NCBI RefSeq assembly: GCF_900290235.1
Contig: NZ_OLMK01000130.1
Span: forward strand, 1 to 42,383
Length of the DNA stretch: 42,383 nucleotides
Direction: 5' to 3'
Source: Streptomyces sp. MA5143a
Lineage (GTDB): Bacteria; Actinomycetota; Actinomycetes; Streptomycetales; Streptomycetaceae
A program made the translations under genes and the position numbers. The notes beneath the pieces were generated by a model. It did not search any database. It was given only the letters and a program-made list of their open reading frames with translations, and had not been told where the DNA came from. Below are positions 7,837 through 16,417 of this stretch, one piece after another. Numbering within the stretch: the first letter of the stretch is position 1; the number at the start of each line of letters is the position of its first letter.

Positions 7837-8642
7837 GCAGGGGACTCCTTCGGTCGTACGGGGACTGGACCGGCGCCCGGGCGCCCGGTTTCCTCCGGTT
7901 CCTTCAGCGGGGTGAGCAGGACGTCCGTGCGGTCGGCCACGAGCAGCGTGCGGTCCGGCACCTCGACCCAGTGCGGGTCGTCGTCGTACGGCTCGGACGC
8001 CACGACGGTGCCGCGACCGGGCAGGGCGAGGTACCACAGGGTGTCGCCCCACGCCGTCGCGGTGATGCTGTCGCCGCTGGTGAGCAGCAGGTTGAGCCGC
8101 GACCCGGGGGCCGCCCGCGCGACCTCAAGGACCGTGTCGGCCAGCGCCTGCCCCTCCTCGTCACCGGCCCGCAGCCGGTTCAGCACCAGGGCCCACACGA
8201 ACGCGGAGTCGTTGCGGGCCTCCATCGACAGGAGCTCCACGGCGGGCAGCCCGCCGGCCAGCGGCGCCAGGGACCCGGGCCACCCGGAGACCGCCCCGTT
8301 GTGGCTGAACAGCCAGGGCCCGCCGGCGTACGGCGCCGCCGCGGCCTCCTGGTCCGCGCCCGGCACCGTGGCGTCCCGTACGGCGGCGAGCAGCGCCCCC
8401 GTGCGGACCACCCGGGCGAGATCCGTGAAGGACAGGTCGCCCCAGATGGGCCCGGCCCGCCGGTAGCGGCCCGGCACCGGGTCGCCGTCCGCGTACCAAC
8501 CGACGCCGAAACCATCGGCGTTGACGGTTCCGTACCGCTGCCTACGCGGCGCCCACGACTGCCGGAACAGACCGTGCGGCGGTTCCACCAACACCGCGCC
8601 GAGCGGCACCTTGGGCCCAAGATAGGCCACGTGACGGCACAT
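7833..8642 (-). CDS. egtC: Gamma-glutamyl hercynylcysteine S-oxide hydrolase EgtC
   Basis: A 269-residue class II glutamine amidotransferase-fold protein. Cys2 directly after the start Met (MCRHVAYLG) would be the N-terminal nucleophile after Met removal. NADGFGVGWY (about residues 41-50) and FSHNGAVSGWP (about 112-122) are the usual amidotransferase substrate motifs, as is EARNDSAFVWALVLNRL (about 141-157). In ergothioneine synthesis EgtC removes the glutamate from gamma-glutamyl hercynylcysteine sulfoxide. The egtB stop and this start share a base (TGATG), and the stop overlaps the egtD GTG, so it is embedded in a coupled operon. Confidence 0.95.
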   Translation of the reverse strand: MCRHVAYLGPKVPLGAVLVEPPHGLFRQSWAPRRQRYGTVNADGFGVGWYADGDPVPGRYRRAGPIWGDLSFTDLARVVRTGALLAAVRDATVPGADQEAAAAPYAGGPWLFSHNGAVSGWPGSLAPLAGGLPAVELLSMEARNDSAFVWALVLNRLRAGDEEGQALADTVLEVARAAPGSRLNLLLTSGDSITATAWGDTLWYLALPGRGTVVASEPYDDDPHWVEVPDRTLLVADRTDVLLTPLKEPEETGRPGAGPVPVRPKESPA

Positions 8643-9988
8643 CAGACGGCCTCCGGCGATGCGTCACGGGCCGTGCGGAAACCGCTGAAGATCTGCCGCC
8701 GGATCGGATAGTCCCAGTTGCGGAACGTCCCCCGGCACGCCACCTGGTCCACCGCGAACGAACCACCCCGCAGCACCTTGTACTCGGGGCCGAAGAACAC
8801 CTCCGAGTACTCCTTGTACGGGAACGCCGTGAAACCCGGGTACGGCAGGAAGTCGCTCGACGTCCACTCCCACACGTCACCGATCAACTGCCGCACGCCC
8901 AACGGGGACGCGCCCTCCGGGTAGCTGCCGGCCGGGGCCGGACGGAGATGGCGCTGGCCCAGGTTGGCGTGGGCGGGCGTCGGATCGGCGTCGCCCCACG
9001 GGTAGCGCGTGGAGCGCCCGGTGACCGGGTCGTGGCGGGCGGCCTTCTCCCACTCGGCCTCCGTGGGCAGCCGCCGCCCCGCCCAGCGGGCGTACGCGTC
9101 GGCCTCGTACCAGCACACGTGCAGCACCGGCTCGTCGGCCGGCACGACCTCGGTGACGCCGAAGCGCCGCCGCAGCCACTGCCGGCCGTCACGCCGCCAG
9201 AACAGCGGCGCGGTGATGCCGTGCGCGCGGATGTGGTCCCAGCCGGGGGCCGTCCACCAGCGTTCGTCCTCGTAGCCGCCGTCGTCGATGAATGCCTGGT
9301 AGGCGCCGTTCGTCACCGGGGTGGTGTCGATGTGGAACGGCGGGACGACGCGCCGGTGCGCGGGCCGCTCGTTGTCCAGCGCCCACGGCTCGGTCGAGGT
9401 GCCCATCATGAACTCCCCGCCCGGCACGAGGACTTCGTCCGGCCCCGTGAACAGCGGTGCCGGACCGGGGTCGGGCGCCGACAGCACGGCCGGACCCCGG
9501 CGGAGCTGATGGGTGATCAGCATCGTCTCGTCGTGCTGCTGTTCGTGCTGGGCGATCATGCCGAAGGCGAAGCCCGCCTCGGTGAGCCGGGTGCCGTGGA
9601 AGTCGCTGCCCTCCAGCACGTCGAGGGCCCGGCCGCGTACCTCGGCGAGGTAGCGCCGGGCCTCCTCCGGCGGCAGCAGCGGCAGCGAGGGCCGCTCGGA
9701 ACGCGGATGCTCGAAGGCGTCGTACAGCCCGTCGATCTCGGGCCGTATCGCCTCCCGCCCCGCGACATTGCGCAGCAGCCACAGCTCCTCCTGGTTGCCG
9801 ATGTGGGCGAGATCCCACACCAGCGGGGACATCAGCGGCGAGTGCTGCGCGGTGAGGTCGGGCTCGTCGACGGCGGACGTGAGGAGCGCGGTACGGGCGC
9901 GGGCCGTGGTCAACGCCGCCAGCGCGCGCTCCCGCAGTGTCTCGGGGTCGGCGTCGTGCGTCGGGGCCGGCGTCTCGGGCGCGGTCAT
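8642..9988 (-). CDS. egtB: Ergothioneine synthase EgtB (iron-dependent sulfoxide synthase)
   Basis: A 448-residue protein with an N-terminal DinB-like bundle and a C-terminal formylglycine-generating-enzyme-like domain. The iron ligands are visible as His62 (LAHIGNQEE) and His148/His152 (QHEQQHDE), the three-His facial site of EgtB. The C-terminal part carries GEFMMGTS, RLPTEAEWEKAAR, YPWGDADPTPAHANL, DVWEWTSSDF and VLRGGSFAV. The enzyme joins the sulfur of gamma-glutamylcysteine to hercynine with O2. The ATG at 9988 overlaps the egtA stop (ATGA). Use of gamma-glutamylcysteine rather than cysteine follows from the presence of EgtA and EgtC. Confidence 0.97.
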   Translation of the reverse strand: MTAPETPAPTHDADPETLRERALAALTTARARTALLTSAVDEPDLTAQHSPLMSPLVWDLAHIGNQEELWLLRNVAGREAIRPEIDGLYDAFEHPRSERPSLPLLPPEEARRYLAEVRGRALDVLEGSDFHGTRLTEAGFAFGMIAQHEQQHDETMLITHQLRRGPAVLSAPDPGPAPLFTGPDEVLVPGGEFMMGTSTEPWALDNERPAHRRVVPPFHIDTTPVTNGAYQAFIDDGGYEDERWWTAPGWDHIRAHGITAPLFWRRDGRQWLRRRFGVTEVVPADEPVLHVCWYEADAYARWAGRRLPTEAEWEKAARHDPVTGRSTRYPWGDADPTPAHANLGQRHLRPAPAGSYPEGASPLGVRQLIGDVWEWTSSDFLPYPGFTAFPYKEYSEVFFGPEYKVLRGGSFAVDQVACRGTFRNWDYPIRRQIFSGFRTARDASPEAV

Positions 9989-11259
9989 GCGGGGAGGTCC
10001 TTCCCGTGCAACTGGTCGAGCAGATCGTCGGCGGGACAGCGTCCCCGGGCCACCTGGCGGTCGATGAACTCCGCCACGGCGTCCAGCACCCGGGTACTCG
10101 CGCCGAGCCGTGGCAGCGCCTCGGCAGCCGCGGCGAAGCAGACGGCCGCCGCCTCCCGCAGCTCGGGGTCGGCCAGGCCCGAACGGGCCGCCGCGTCCCA
10201 CAGCGGATTGCGCGGCGCCCGCAGGGAACCGGCCCGCTCGGCCAGGGGCTTGACCGCCCGGTAGGCGACCTCGGTGGCCTCCGGGTCCTCGAACAGCGCC
10301 GTCGTCACGGCGAGCGGCACGAGCCAGCCGTCCTCACCCGGCTGCGCGTCGATCATGCGGAGCTCCAGATGGCCGCGCGGCCGGACCGGCGGGAACAGCG
10401 TCGTCATGTGGTACTCGAGATCGGCGTGGCTCGGCGGGGTGTCGGACCGGATCCACTCCCGGAACGACATGGCGCCCGGGACACCCCAGGGCCCCTCGTC
10501 GGCCCGGACGCACATCACCGGCGCGTCCAGCACCAGTCGAGCCCAGGCGCCCCGGGGGTCGCCGTCCAGCTCCGGGGCCGTCGTCCGGCCCGGGTCCATC
10601 GCCGCCCACAGCGACTGCCGCGTCGAACGCCAGCCGGTGACCCGGCCACCCGCCAGCGGGGAGTGCGCGAACGCGGCCAGCAGCACCGCGCCGAGCTGGT
10701 GCGTCAGCCACCAGCGCCGCTGGTAGCCGAGGGGGCCCGGTTCCTCGTACCCGGCGTCGATACAGACCTGCACGGACGCCGACGAGCACATCATGGACCG
10801 GCCCTCGGGCCCGAAGCGGTCGAGGTACACCTCCATCGCGTCGTACCGGGGCTCGCGCAGGAACCGGGTCGGGGGGTTCCAGGGATCATGGCCGAAGCCA
10901 CTGATGCCGAGGTCCGCCTCGCGCAGCGTCGCGCGTACGGCGTCCAGGTCGGCGCAGACGGATCCGACGCACTCCATCAGGGAGGCGGCGGGAGCGGAGC
11001 TGAGCTCCAGCTGGCCACCCGGCTCGATCGTCAGCGACGACGCCAGGGGCAGGGTCCGCAGTGCGGCGTAGGCCGCTTCGAGTCGTGCGGGTGTCGCGGG
11101 GAGCCGCGGATCGCGCAGCTCATGGACGTGCCATTCGAGTTCGACACCGAGGGTGCGGGGTGGTCCGGTCTTGAAGCAGATGCCCCGGACGAGGGCCTCC
11201 ACCTCCGCCTCGGTGACCAGGGAGCGCTGCTCCGTACAGCCACTAGCCGAATCTGACAT
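9985..11259 (-). CDS. egtA: Glutamate-cysteine ligase EgtA (ergothioneine biosynthesis)
   Basis: A 424-residue ATP-dependent ligase of the GCS2/EgtA family, making gamma-glutamylcysteine for EgtB. The first strand motif TLGVELEWHVHEL (about residues 33-45) carries the metal-binding Glu residues; TIEPGGQLELSS (about 77-88), SSASVQVCIDAGYEEPG (about 155-171) and HLELRMIDAQPGEDGW (about 300) are family blocks. The ATG at 11259 is preceded by AGGAGGA at 7 nt and is chosen over the 63-residue longer open frame. It is the first gene of egtABCD, so the operon promoter should lie in 11260-11558. egtE (lyase) is not in the window. Confidence 0.95.
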   Translation of the reverse strand: MSDSASGCTEQRSLVTEAEVEALVRGICFKTGPPRTLGVELEWHVHELRDPRLPATPARLEAAYAALRTLPLASSLTIEPGGQLELSSAPAASLMECVGSVCADLDAVRATLREADLGISGFGHDPWNPPTRFLREPRYDAMEVYLDRFGPEGRSMMCSSASVQVCIDAGYEEPGPLGYQRRWWLTHQLGAVLLAAFAHSPLAGGRVTGWRSTRQSLWAAMDPGRTTAPELDGDPRGAWARLVLDAPVMCVRADEGPWGVPGAMSFREWIRSDTPPSHADLEYHMTTLFPPVRPRGHLELRMIDAQPGEDGWLVPLAVTTALFEDPEATEVAYRAVKPLAERAGSLRAPRNPLWDAAARSGLADPELREAAAVCFAAAAEALPRLGASTRVLDAVAEFIDRQVARGRCPADDLLDQLHGKDLPA

Positions 11260-11558
11260 GTCGGGATCCTCCTGAGATTCCACCATGTCGCCGATCCACT
11301 GCCGCGAGGGCCGGACCGGCGGTGCTCGTCCCACCCAAACCGCTGGGTGACGTTCGCACAAGGGTGCACATCGTGGCAATGCGGATCGTCGATCTCTGTT
11401 TCCGGGAACTTCAGGCACCTCTTCCCGGACCCGTCGAGGGTCATTCACGCCAGGAAAACTCCGTTGCGGTCATCCACCAGCATCGCCCACGATGCGTCCA
11501 TGAGCACGACGGGGGAGCGCGCACGGGGGGCGTTCATGGCGCGCACGGGGGTGGCGCC
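11260..11558. promoter_or_regulatory. Divergent intergenic region between egtA and the PARG-like gene
   Basis: About 300 nt lie between the egtA start (11259, minus) and the PARG-like start (11559, plus). It must hold the egt operon promoter and probably the promoter of the rightward gene. I see the strong egtA ribosome binding site next to 11260, but no convincing hexamer pair, riboswitch or small gene. Confidence 0.5.
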
Positions 11559-12464
11559 ATGAGCGCCCGCCTGCGGGGGATCGCACGGGAGACCGAGGAC
11601 ATCGTCGCGGCGGGGCGCTACCGCGCACCGGACGGCCGTGAGGTGTCGCTCGCGGAGTGGATCGACGCGGCCCGCTCGGGTACGCGCCTGTACGGCCCGG
11701 AGCCGGTGCGGGTCCCACTGTTCGCCCCCGGATCCGTGCCGACCCGGATCGAGGTCACCGGCGAGAGCAGCCTGGAGGCCGCCCGCCGCCTCACCGGCAC
11801 GCCCAACGACACGGCTCCCGTCGCCGTCCTCAACTTCGCCTCGGCCCGCAACCCGGGCGGCGGCTACCTGAACGGCGCCCAGGCCCAGGAGGAGGCCCTC
11901 TGCCGGGCCTCCGCCCTGTACGTGTGCGTACGCGAGGCCCGCGGTTTCTACGACCACCACCGCGCCCACCGCGACCCGTTCTACACGGACCGTGTCATCC
12001 ACTCACCCGCCGTGCCCGTCTTCCGCGACGACCGCGGTGACCTGCTGCCCGCCCCGTACACGGCCGGTTTCCTGACCTCCGCCGCCCCGAACGCGTCGGT
12101 CGTCCGCCGTACGGCGCCGGAGCGCGCCGGCGACCTGCCGCGCGCCCTGGCCGTGCGCGCGGAACGGGTCCTGGAGACGGCCGTGGCGCACGGCTACCGC
12201 AGGCTGGTCCTGGGCGCCTGGGGCTGCGGTGTCTTCGGCAACGACCCGGCGCACGTGGCGAGTGCGTTCCGTGCGCTCCTCATGGACGGCGGCCGGTTCG
12301 AGGGCCACTTCGAGTACGTGGTGTTCGGCGTACTGGACCGCACGAGGGGCGCGACGGTCCGGGCGGCATTCGAACGGCAGTTCCGCGCCGTCCCCTCGGA
12401 AGTACCGACCGGGTCCTCTAACGCCAGCCGTACCGCTCCCGCAGCCGGTGCACGACGGAGTTGA
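11559..12464 (+). CDS. TIGR02452-family protein (microbial poly(ADP-ribose) glycohydrolase-like macrodomain)
   Basis: A 301-residue protein. After an N-terminal helical segment (about residues 1-60) comes VAVLNFASARNPGGGYLNGAQAQEEALCRAS (shown in part; about 88-118). Its GGG-x6-QEE signature is that of bacterial-type PARG macrodomains, in which the second Glu is catalytic; LGAWGCGVFGNDPAHVASAF (about 223-242) is the conserved late macrodomain motif. The predicted activity is release of ADP-ribose from poly-ADP-ribosylated targets. The ATG at 11559 is the first good start after the divergent region. Its last 47 nt overlap tail-to-tail with a PemK/MazF-like gene. Confidence 0.88.
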   Translation: MSARLRGIARETEDIVAAGRYRAPDGREVSLAEWIDAARSGTRLYGPEPVRVPLFAPGSVPTRIEVTGESSLEAARRLTGTPNDTAPVAVLNFASARNPGGGYLNGAQAQEEALCRASALYVCVREARGFYDHHRAHRDPFYTDRVIHSPAVPVFRDDRGDLLPAPYTAGFLTSAAPNASVVRRTAPERAGDLPRALAVRAERVLETAVAHGYRRLVLGAWGCGVFGNDPAHVASAFRALLMDGGRFEGHFEYVVFGVLDRTRGATVRAAFERQFRAVPSEVPTGSSNASRTAPAAGARRS

Positions 12465-12864
12465 ACCGCATCCGGTCCAGGGCGCACGCCTCCCGCCGCA
12501 TCCCGGCCTCGTGCAGCCGGAGCACCCGGTCCACGTCCACCCAGGACGGCCGCCCCGAACGGTCCCACGGCCCGCTGCCGATCGGCACCCACTCCCGGTC
12601 CCCGTCATGCCGCTTGCTCGACAACTGCACGGCGAGGAACGTCCCGCCCGGCTCCCGTGCCACCACCAGCACGGGCCGGTCCTTGCCCCGCCCGTCGTTC
12701 TCCTCGAACGGCACCCAGGTCCACACGATCTCCCCGGGGTCGGGGTCCCCGTCGTGCGCGGGCGAGTACTCGGTACGCACACGCCCCACCGCGCGCGGAT
12801 CGGCCTCGGTGGTGGCGGAGGGGCCGTAACGGCCGGGAACGTCTTGATCGGCGAACGCAGTCAC
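12418..12864 (-). CDS. PemK/MazF-family protein (toxin-like fold, no antitoxin seen)
   Basis: A 148-residue protein. Residues 43-70 (GEIVWTWVPFEENDGRGKDRPVLVV in part) match the first strands of the PemK/MazF endoribonuclease family, with the Arg/Pro of the KDRPVLVV motif, followed by FLAVQLSSK. An N-terminal extension of about 40 residues and a C-terminal helix (about 115-145) are longer than in classic MazF. MazF toxins cut mRNA at short motifs, but no antitoxin gene (usually a small gene directly upstream) is present; 12865-12966 is too short. It may be an orphan or regulatory member. Its 3' end overlaps that of the PARG-like gene by 47 nt. Confidence 0.75.
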   Translation of the reverse strand: MTAFADQDVPGRYGPSATTEADPRAVGRVRTEYSPAHDGDPDPGEIVWTWVPFEENDGRGKDRPVLVVAREPGGTFLAVQLSSKRHDGDREWVPIGSGPWDRSGRPSWVDVDRVLRLHEAGMRREACALDRMRFNSVVHRLRERYGWR

Positions 12865-12966
12865 GGGGCAACGCTAACCCGCGCCCCCCGGCGAGGGAGC
12901 GCGGGCCCCACTGCGATGCGCGGCTCGGCCGCACGGGCACGAGCCGCACCCACAGGCAGGGGGAGG

Positions 12967-14370
12967 CTACGACTCCCGGTCCACCGGTACCTTCTCCACG
13001 GGCAGCCCGTTGACCGCCGCCGGGCCCTTGTCGGGCGTCCCGTTCTGGTTCATGGACGCCAGCAACTGCCGGGCCAGCCCCAGCCCCGTGCCGCCCATCG
13101 TCAGCGCCTTGGCGAACATGTCGGCCATGCCGTCGGCGCCGTTCAGCAGCACCATGTTGTCGACGTTGCCGAACGCGGACGCCCCCGCCTGCACGATCTC
13201 CGGCCACTGCTCGGCCAGTTGCTGCGCGATCACCGCTTCCTGGTTCTCGGCCAGCGCCGCGGCCCGCGCCTTGATGCCCTCGGCCTCGGCGAGCCCCTTC
13301 GCGCGGGCGGCCTCGGCGGTGGCGAGCCCCTTGGCCTGCCGGGCGGCGGCCTCCGCCTCACCGGTGGCGCGGGTCGCGTTCGCCTCGGCGGCGGCCGCGA
13401 GTTCGGTCTCCTTGGCCTTGGCCTGCGCGGCGGAGATACGGGCGTCGCGCTCGGCCTCGGCGAGGGTCCGCTTCTCGTACGCCTTGGCGTCGGCGGGCTT
13501 GCGCACGTCGGCCTGGAGCTGCTGCTCACGCCGTGACGCCTCCAGCTCGGCGACCCGGGTCTCCTGCACGACGACCTCCTGCCGGGCGCCCGCTTCGGCG
13601 AGAGGCCCGGCCTGCTTGGCCTTGGCGGAGGCCTTGTCCCGCTCCGCCTGGTAGCCGGCCTGGAGGATCTCGCTGTCCCGGGTGGCCTCCGCCATCCGCG
13701 CCGCCGCCTGCTGCTCGGCCTCGGTGGCGAGCCGGTTCGCCTCGGCCTGCGCGATCCGCGCGTCCCGCTGGACGGCCGCCGCGTGCGGCATGGCGAGGTT
13801 CTTGATGTAGCCGGTCGGGTCCTCGATCTCGTGGATCTGCAACGAGTCGACGATCAGCCCCAGCTTCTCCATCTCCGTCCCGCACGCGGCCCGTGTCTGC
13901 CCGGTCAGCTTCTCGCGGTCGCGGATCATGTCCTCGACCGTCAAGCCGCCCACGATGGACCGGAGATGACCGGCGAACACGTTGTGCACCCGTTCCGAGA
14001 CCCGTTTCTGCTGGCCCAGGAAGCGGCGGGCGGCGTTGGCGATGGACACGAAGTCGTCACCCACCTTGAAGATGACCACGCCCCGGATCTTCAGCGGAAT
14101 GCCCTGGAAGGTCACGCACTCCACGGCGAGTTCGGTCTGGTTCAGGTCGAGCGACAGCTTGCGCACCGCCTGCATGCCCGGCAGCACGAGCGTGCCGCGC
14201 CCGGTGACGATACGGAAGTTCATGCCTTCCGTCAGGCCCTCCATCTTGTGCTTGGAGCCGGAGATGATCAGGGCCTCGTTCGGTTCTGCAACACGCCACA
14301 TGAGCTTGAACAGAGCGATCAGTACCAGAGCCACCGCTACGGTCGCCCCCGCGATGATGCCGATGAACAT
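12967..14370 (-). CDS. Flotillin-family protein (SPFH domain, membrane scaffold)
   Basis: A 467-residue membrane scaffold protein. A single N-terminal transmembrane helix (about residues 2-22, IGIIAGATVAVALVLIALF) is followed by an SPFH/band-7 domain starting WRVAEPNEALIISG. A long Ala/Glu/Lys-rich coiled coil with repeated EAxA segments covers about 190-400, and a flotillin C-terminal tail follows (QLAEQWPEIVQAGASAFGNVDNMVLLNGADGM, shown in part). Flotillins organise membrane microdomains and often pair with NfeD-type partners. The ATG at 14370 has a GAGGGGGG ribosome binding site. A small NfeD-like gene lies 150 nt upstream on the same strand. Confidence 0.93.
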   Translation of the reverse strand: MFIGIIAGATVAVALVLIALFKLMWRVAEPNEALIISGSKHKMEGLTEGMNFRIVTGRGTLVLPGMQAVRKLSLDLNQTELAVECVTFQGIPLKIRGVVIFKVGDDFVSIANAARRFLGQQKRVSERVHNVFAGHLRSIVGGLTVEDMIRDREKLTGQTRAACGTEMEKLGLIVDSLQIHEIEDPTGYIKNLAMPHAAAVQRDARIAQAEANRLATEAEQQAAARMAEATRDSEILQAGYQAERDKASAKAKQAGPLAEAGARQEVVVQETRVAELEASRREQQLQADVRKPADAKAYEKRTLAEAERDARISAAQAKAKETELAAAAEANATRATGEAEAAARQAKGLATAEAARAKGLAEAEGIKARAAALAENQEAVIAQQLAEQWPEIVQAGASAFGNVDNMVLLNGADGMADMFAKALTMGGTGLGLARQLLASMNQNGTPDKGPAAVNGLPVEKVPVDRES

Positions 14371-14520
14371 CGGCACACCCCCCTCGGCCAGGTGCCCTTT
14401 CGGCACCGAACGTCGGGAGTGTCCCAAGGGGCCGGGCCGGGGTACAGGGTCGTACGGACCGTTGTTGCAGTCTTGATGCGAACCGTCACCGCGGGAGGGG
14501 CCGACGCCCCCGACGGATCG

Positions 14521-14739
14521 TCAACTGTCGTACGCCGCCGAGACGTAGACCGTGCGCGGCGGCAGGTACTCGATCACCATCACCAGGGTCCCGGGTTCGA
14601 TCCGGTCCTTCGCGGAGGCGGGGTACGCCAGGAAGTGCTCGGCCCCGCCGCGCACCCGGACGATCACCTCGCCGACGAGCCCGGGACCGACCGCACCGGT
14701 CACCCGTCCCATCAGCCCGACCATCGACGCTTCGTCCAT
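14521..14739 (-). CDS. Small NfeD-like OB-fold protein
   Basis: A 72-residue protein reading VGLMGRVTGAVGP...GEVIVRVRGGAEHFLAYPA...IEPGTLVMVIEYLPPRTVYVS. This is the pattern of the soluble C-terminal OB domain of NfeD: a Gly-rich first strand, a middle strand with the substrate loop, I-x-x-G-x-x-V, and a final strand. It has no membrane helices, so it would be a stand-alone domain. It lies immediately upstream of the flotillin gene on the same strand; NfeD-flotillin pairing is well known (for example YqeZ/YqfA-YqfB in Bacillus) and supports the call. A GTG two codons upstream (14745) is an alternative start. Confidence 0.7.
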   Translation of the reverse strand: MDEASMVGLMGRVTGAVGPGLVGEVIVRVRGGAEHFLAYPASAKDRIEPGTLVMVIEYLPPRTVYVSAAYDS

Positions 14740-14799
14740 GGTCACAGCGTACGGGTCGCACCCCGCCCCCCGGACCCACGCGGGGGACGGCGGTGCCGC

Positions 14800-16224
14800 T
14801 CACACCGCGGGGGACTCGGCGGGTGTCGTCGCCTCCGGCGGCCACAGCTCGTGCCAGCGCTGGTCCGCCTCCAACTGCGCGGCCAGCGACAGCAGCAGCG
14901 GCTCGCTGTTCGCGGGACCGAGCAGCTGCGCGCCCACCGGCAGCCCGCTCACGAACCCCGCCGGTACGTTCACACCGGGCCAGCCGAGCACGTTCCACGG
15001 CCAGGCGTACGGGCAGGCGGCGATCATCGCCCGGTCCGTGCCCAGGCCACCGAGGCCGATCATGGAGCCGATCCGCGGCGGGGGAGCGGCGGTGGTCGGC
15101 GCGAGCAGCACGTCGTACGTGGTGAACAGCGCGCCGATCCGCTGGTGGAGCGTGGCCTCCGCGCGGCGGGCGAGCCGCAGCGGTGCCCCGGCGAGCAGTC
15201 GGCCGAGGCGGGCGGCGTCGCGGGTGCGCCGGTCGAGGAGGTCCTGGCGGGCGATCCCGCCGACGTGTTCGGCGATGCCCGCCGTGGCGCGCGGGATGAA
15301 GGTGAGTCCGATCTGCCCGTAGCGGGGCTCGGCCTCCTCCACCTCGTGCCCGAGCGCGGCGAGCCGTTCGGCGACCGCGCGGACCTGCTCCCGCACCCGG
15401 GGGTCCAGCCGGGCGGGCAGCGCGGTGAACGGCGGCTTCAGGGACAGCGCGATCCGCAGCCGGCCCGGATCGCGCCCCACGGCCCCGGAGGCGTCGACGG
15501 CGTCCGGCCGGTGCAGGTCGCCCTCGTGGTTGCCGGCGGCCGCGTCGAGCAGCAGGGCGGCGTCGGCGACCGTGCGGGCGAGGGTGCCGTTGACGGTGAT
15601 GCCCTGGAAGGACTCCGGGAGCGGCCAGGTCGAGATACGGCCGCGCTGCGGCTTGATGCCGACGAGATGCGTCCAGGACGCGGGGATGCGGATCGAGCCG
15701 GCCCCGTCCGAGCCCAGCGCGCCCGGCACGAGTCCCGCGGCGACGGCGGCCGCGGAGCCGCCCGAGGAGCCGCCGGGGGTGTGGTCGGCGTGCCAGGGGT
15801 TGCGGGTGGCGCCGAAGGCCGGTCCCTCCGTGAAGGGCCACTGTCCGAGTTCGCAGGTGTTGGTCTTGCCGACCACGATCGCCCCGGCCGCCCGCAGCCG
15901 CCGTACCGCCTCGCCGTCCTCCGGCAGCGACGGGAACTCGCCCCGGCAGCCGAACGCGGTCGGCTCGCCCGCCACGTCCATGTCGTCCTTCACGGCCACC
16001 GGCACCCCGAGCAGCGGCCGCCGTCCGCCCGCCGCCAGCTCCCGGTCCGCCGCCTCGGCCTCCACCAGCGCCGCCTCGGCGCGTACCCGCCGGAAGGCGT
16101 TGACCGTCGACTGGCTGGCCTCGATCCGGGCGAGGGTCCGCTCGACCAGCTCACGCGACGTCACCTCCCCGGCGGCCAGCGCACGGGCACACTCCGCCAG
16201 ACCCGGGGCACGGTCGGCAGCCAT
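14800..16224 (-). CDS. Amidase-signature-family amidase
   Basis: A 474-residue hydrolase of the amidase signature family. The catalytic Lys is Lys79 in GVPVAVKDDMDV, and the Gly/Ser-rich signature HTPGGSSGGSAAAVAAG (about residues 148-164) carries the cis-Ser, with the nucleophile Ser expected in LGSDGAGSIRIPASW (about 171-185). The family hydrolyses carboxylic amides in the cytoplasm; GatA function is unlikely because no GatB or GatC gene is nearby. The ATG at 16224 has GGAGG 8 nt upstream. The gene starts about 190 nt downstream of a PucR-type regulator gene on the same strand, which could control it. Confidence 0.93.
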   Translation of the reverse strand: MAADRAPGLAECARALAAGEVTSRELVERTLARIEASQSTVNAFRRVRAEAALVEAEAADRELAAGGRRPLLGVPVAVKDDMDVAGEPTAFGCRGEFPSLPEDGEAVRRLRAAGAIVVGKTNTCELGQWPFTEGPAFGATRNPWHADHTPGGSSGGSAAAVAAGLVPGALGSDGAGSIRIPASWTHLVGIKPQRGRISTWPLPESFQGITVNGTLARTVADAALLLDAAAGNHEGDLHRPDAVDASGAVGRDPGRLRIALSLKPPFTALPARLDPRVREQVRAVAERLAALGHEVEEAEPRYGQIGLTFIPRATAGIAEHVGGIARQDLLDRRTRDAARLGRLLAGAPLRLARRAEATLHQRIGALFTTYDVLLAPTTAAPPPRIGSMIGLGGLGTDRAMIAACPYAWPWNVLGWPGVNVPAGFVSGLPVGAQLLGPANSEPLLLSLAAQLEADQRWHELWPPEATTPAESPAV

Positions 16225-16417
16225 ACGGAACACCTCCGGAAGCAGGTTGTCTACCGAACGGTAACGTCCGGGTGTCGGCTGCGGTACGGGAAGGACGACT
16301 TCCCTGGTGACCACGGCGGTTCGCGGTGGACACGAGCGGCCCACGACGCGTGCGGTCCCGCCCGGCCGCCCCGGTCCGCGGCTGCGCGTGACGCCTGCCC
16401 GACGCCCCGCCCGCCGG

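Noticed and set aside
12418..12864. Complete type II toxin-antitoxin system
   Set aside because: Only the PemK/MazF-like gene is present; no small antitoxin gene fits up- or downstream.
14585..14605. GGGTTCGATCC, similar to a tRNA T-loop
   Set aside because: It lies inside the NfeD-like gene (codons for IEPGT), and no matching acceptor or anticodon arms are present.
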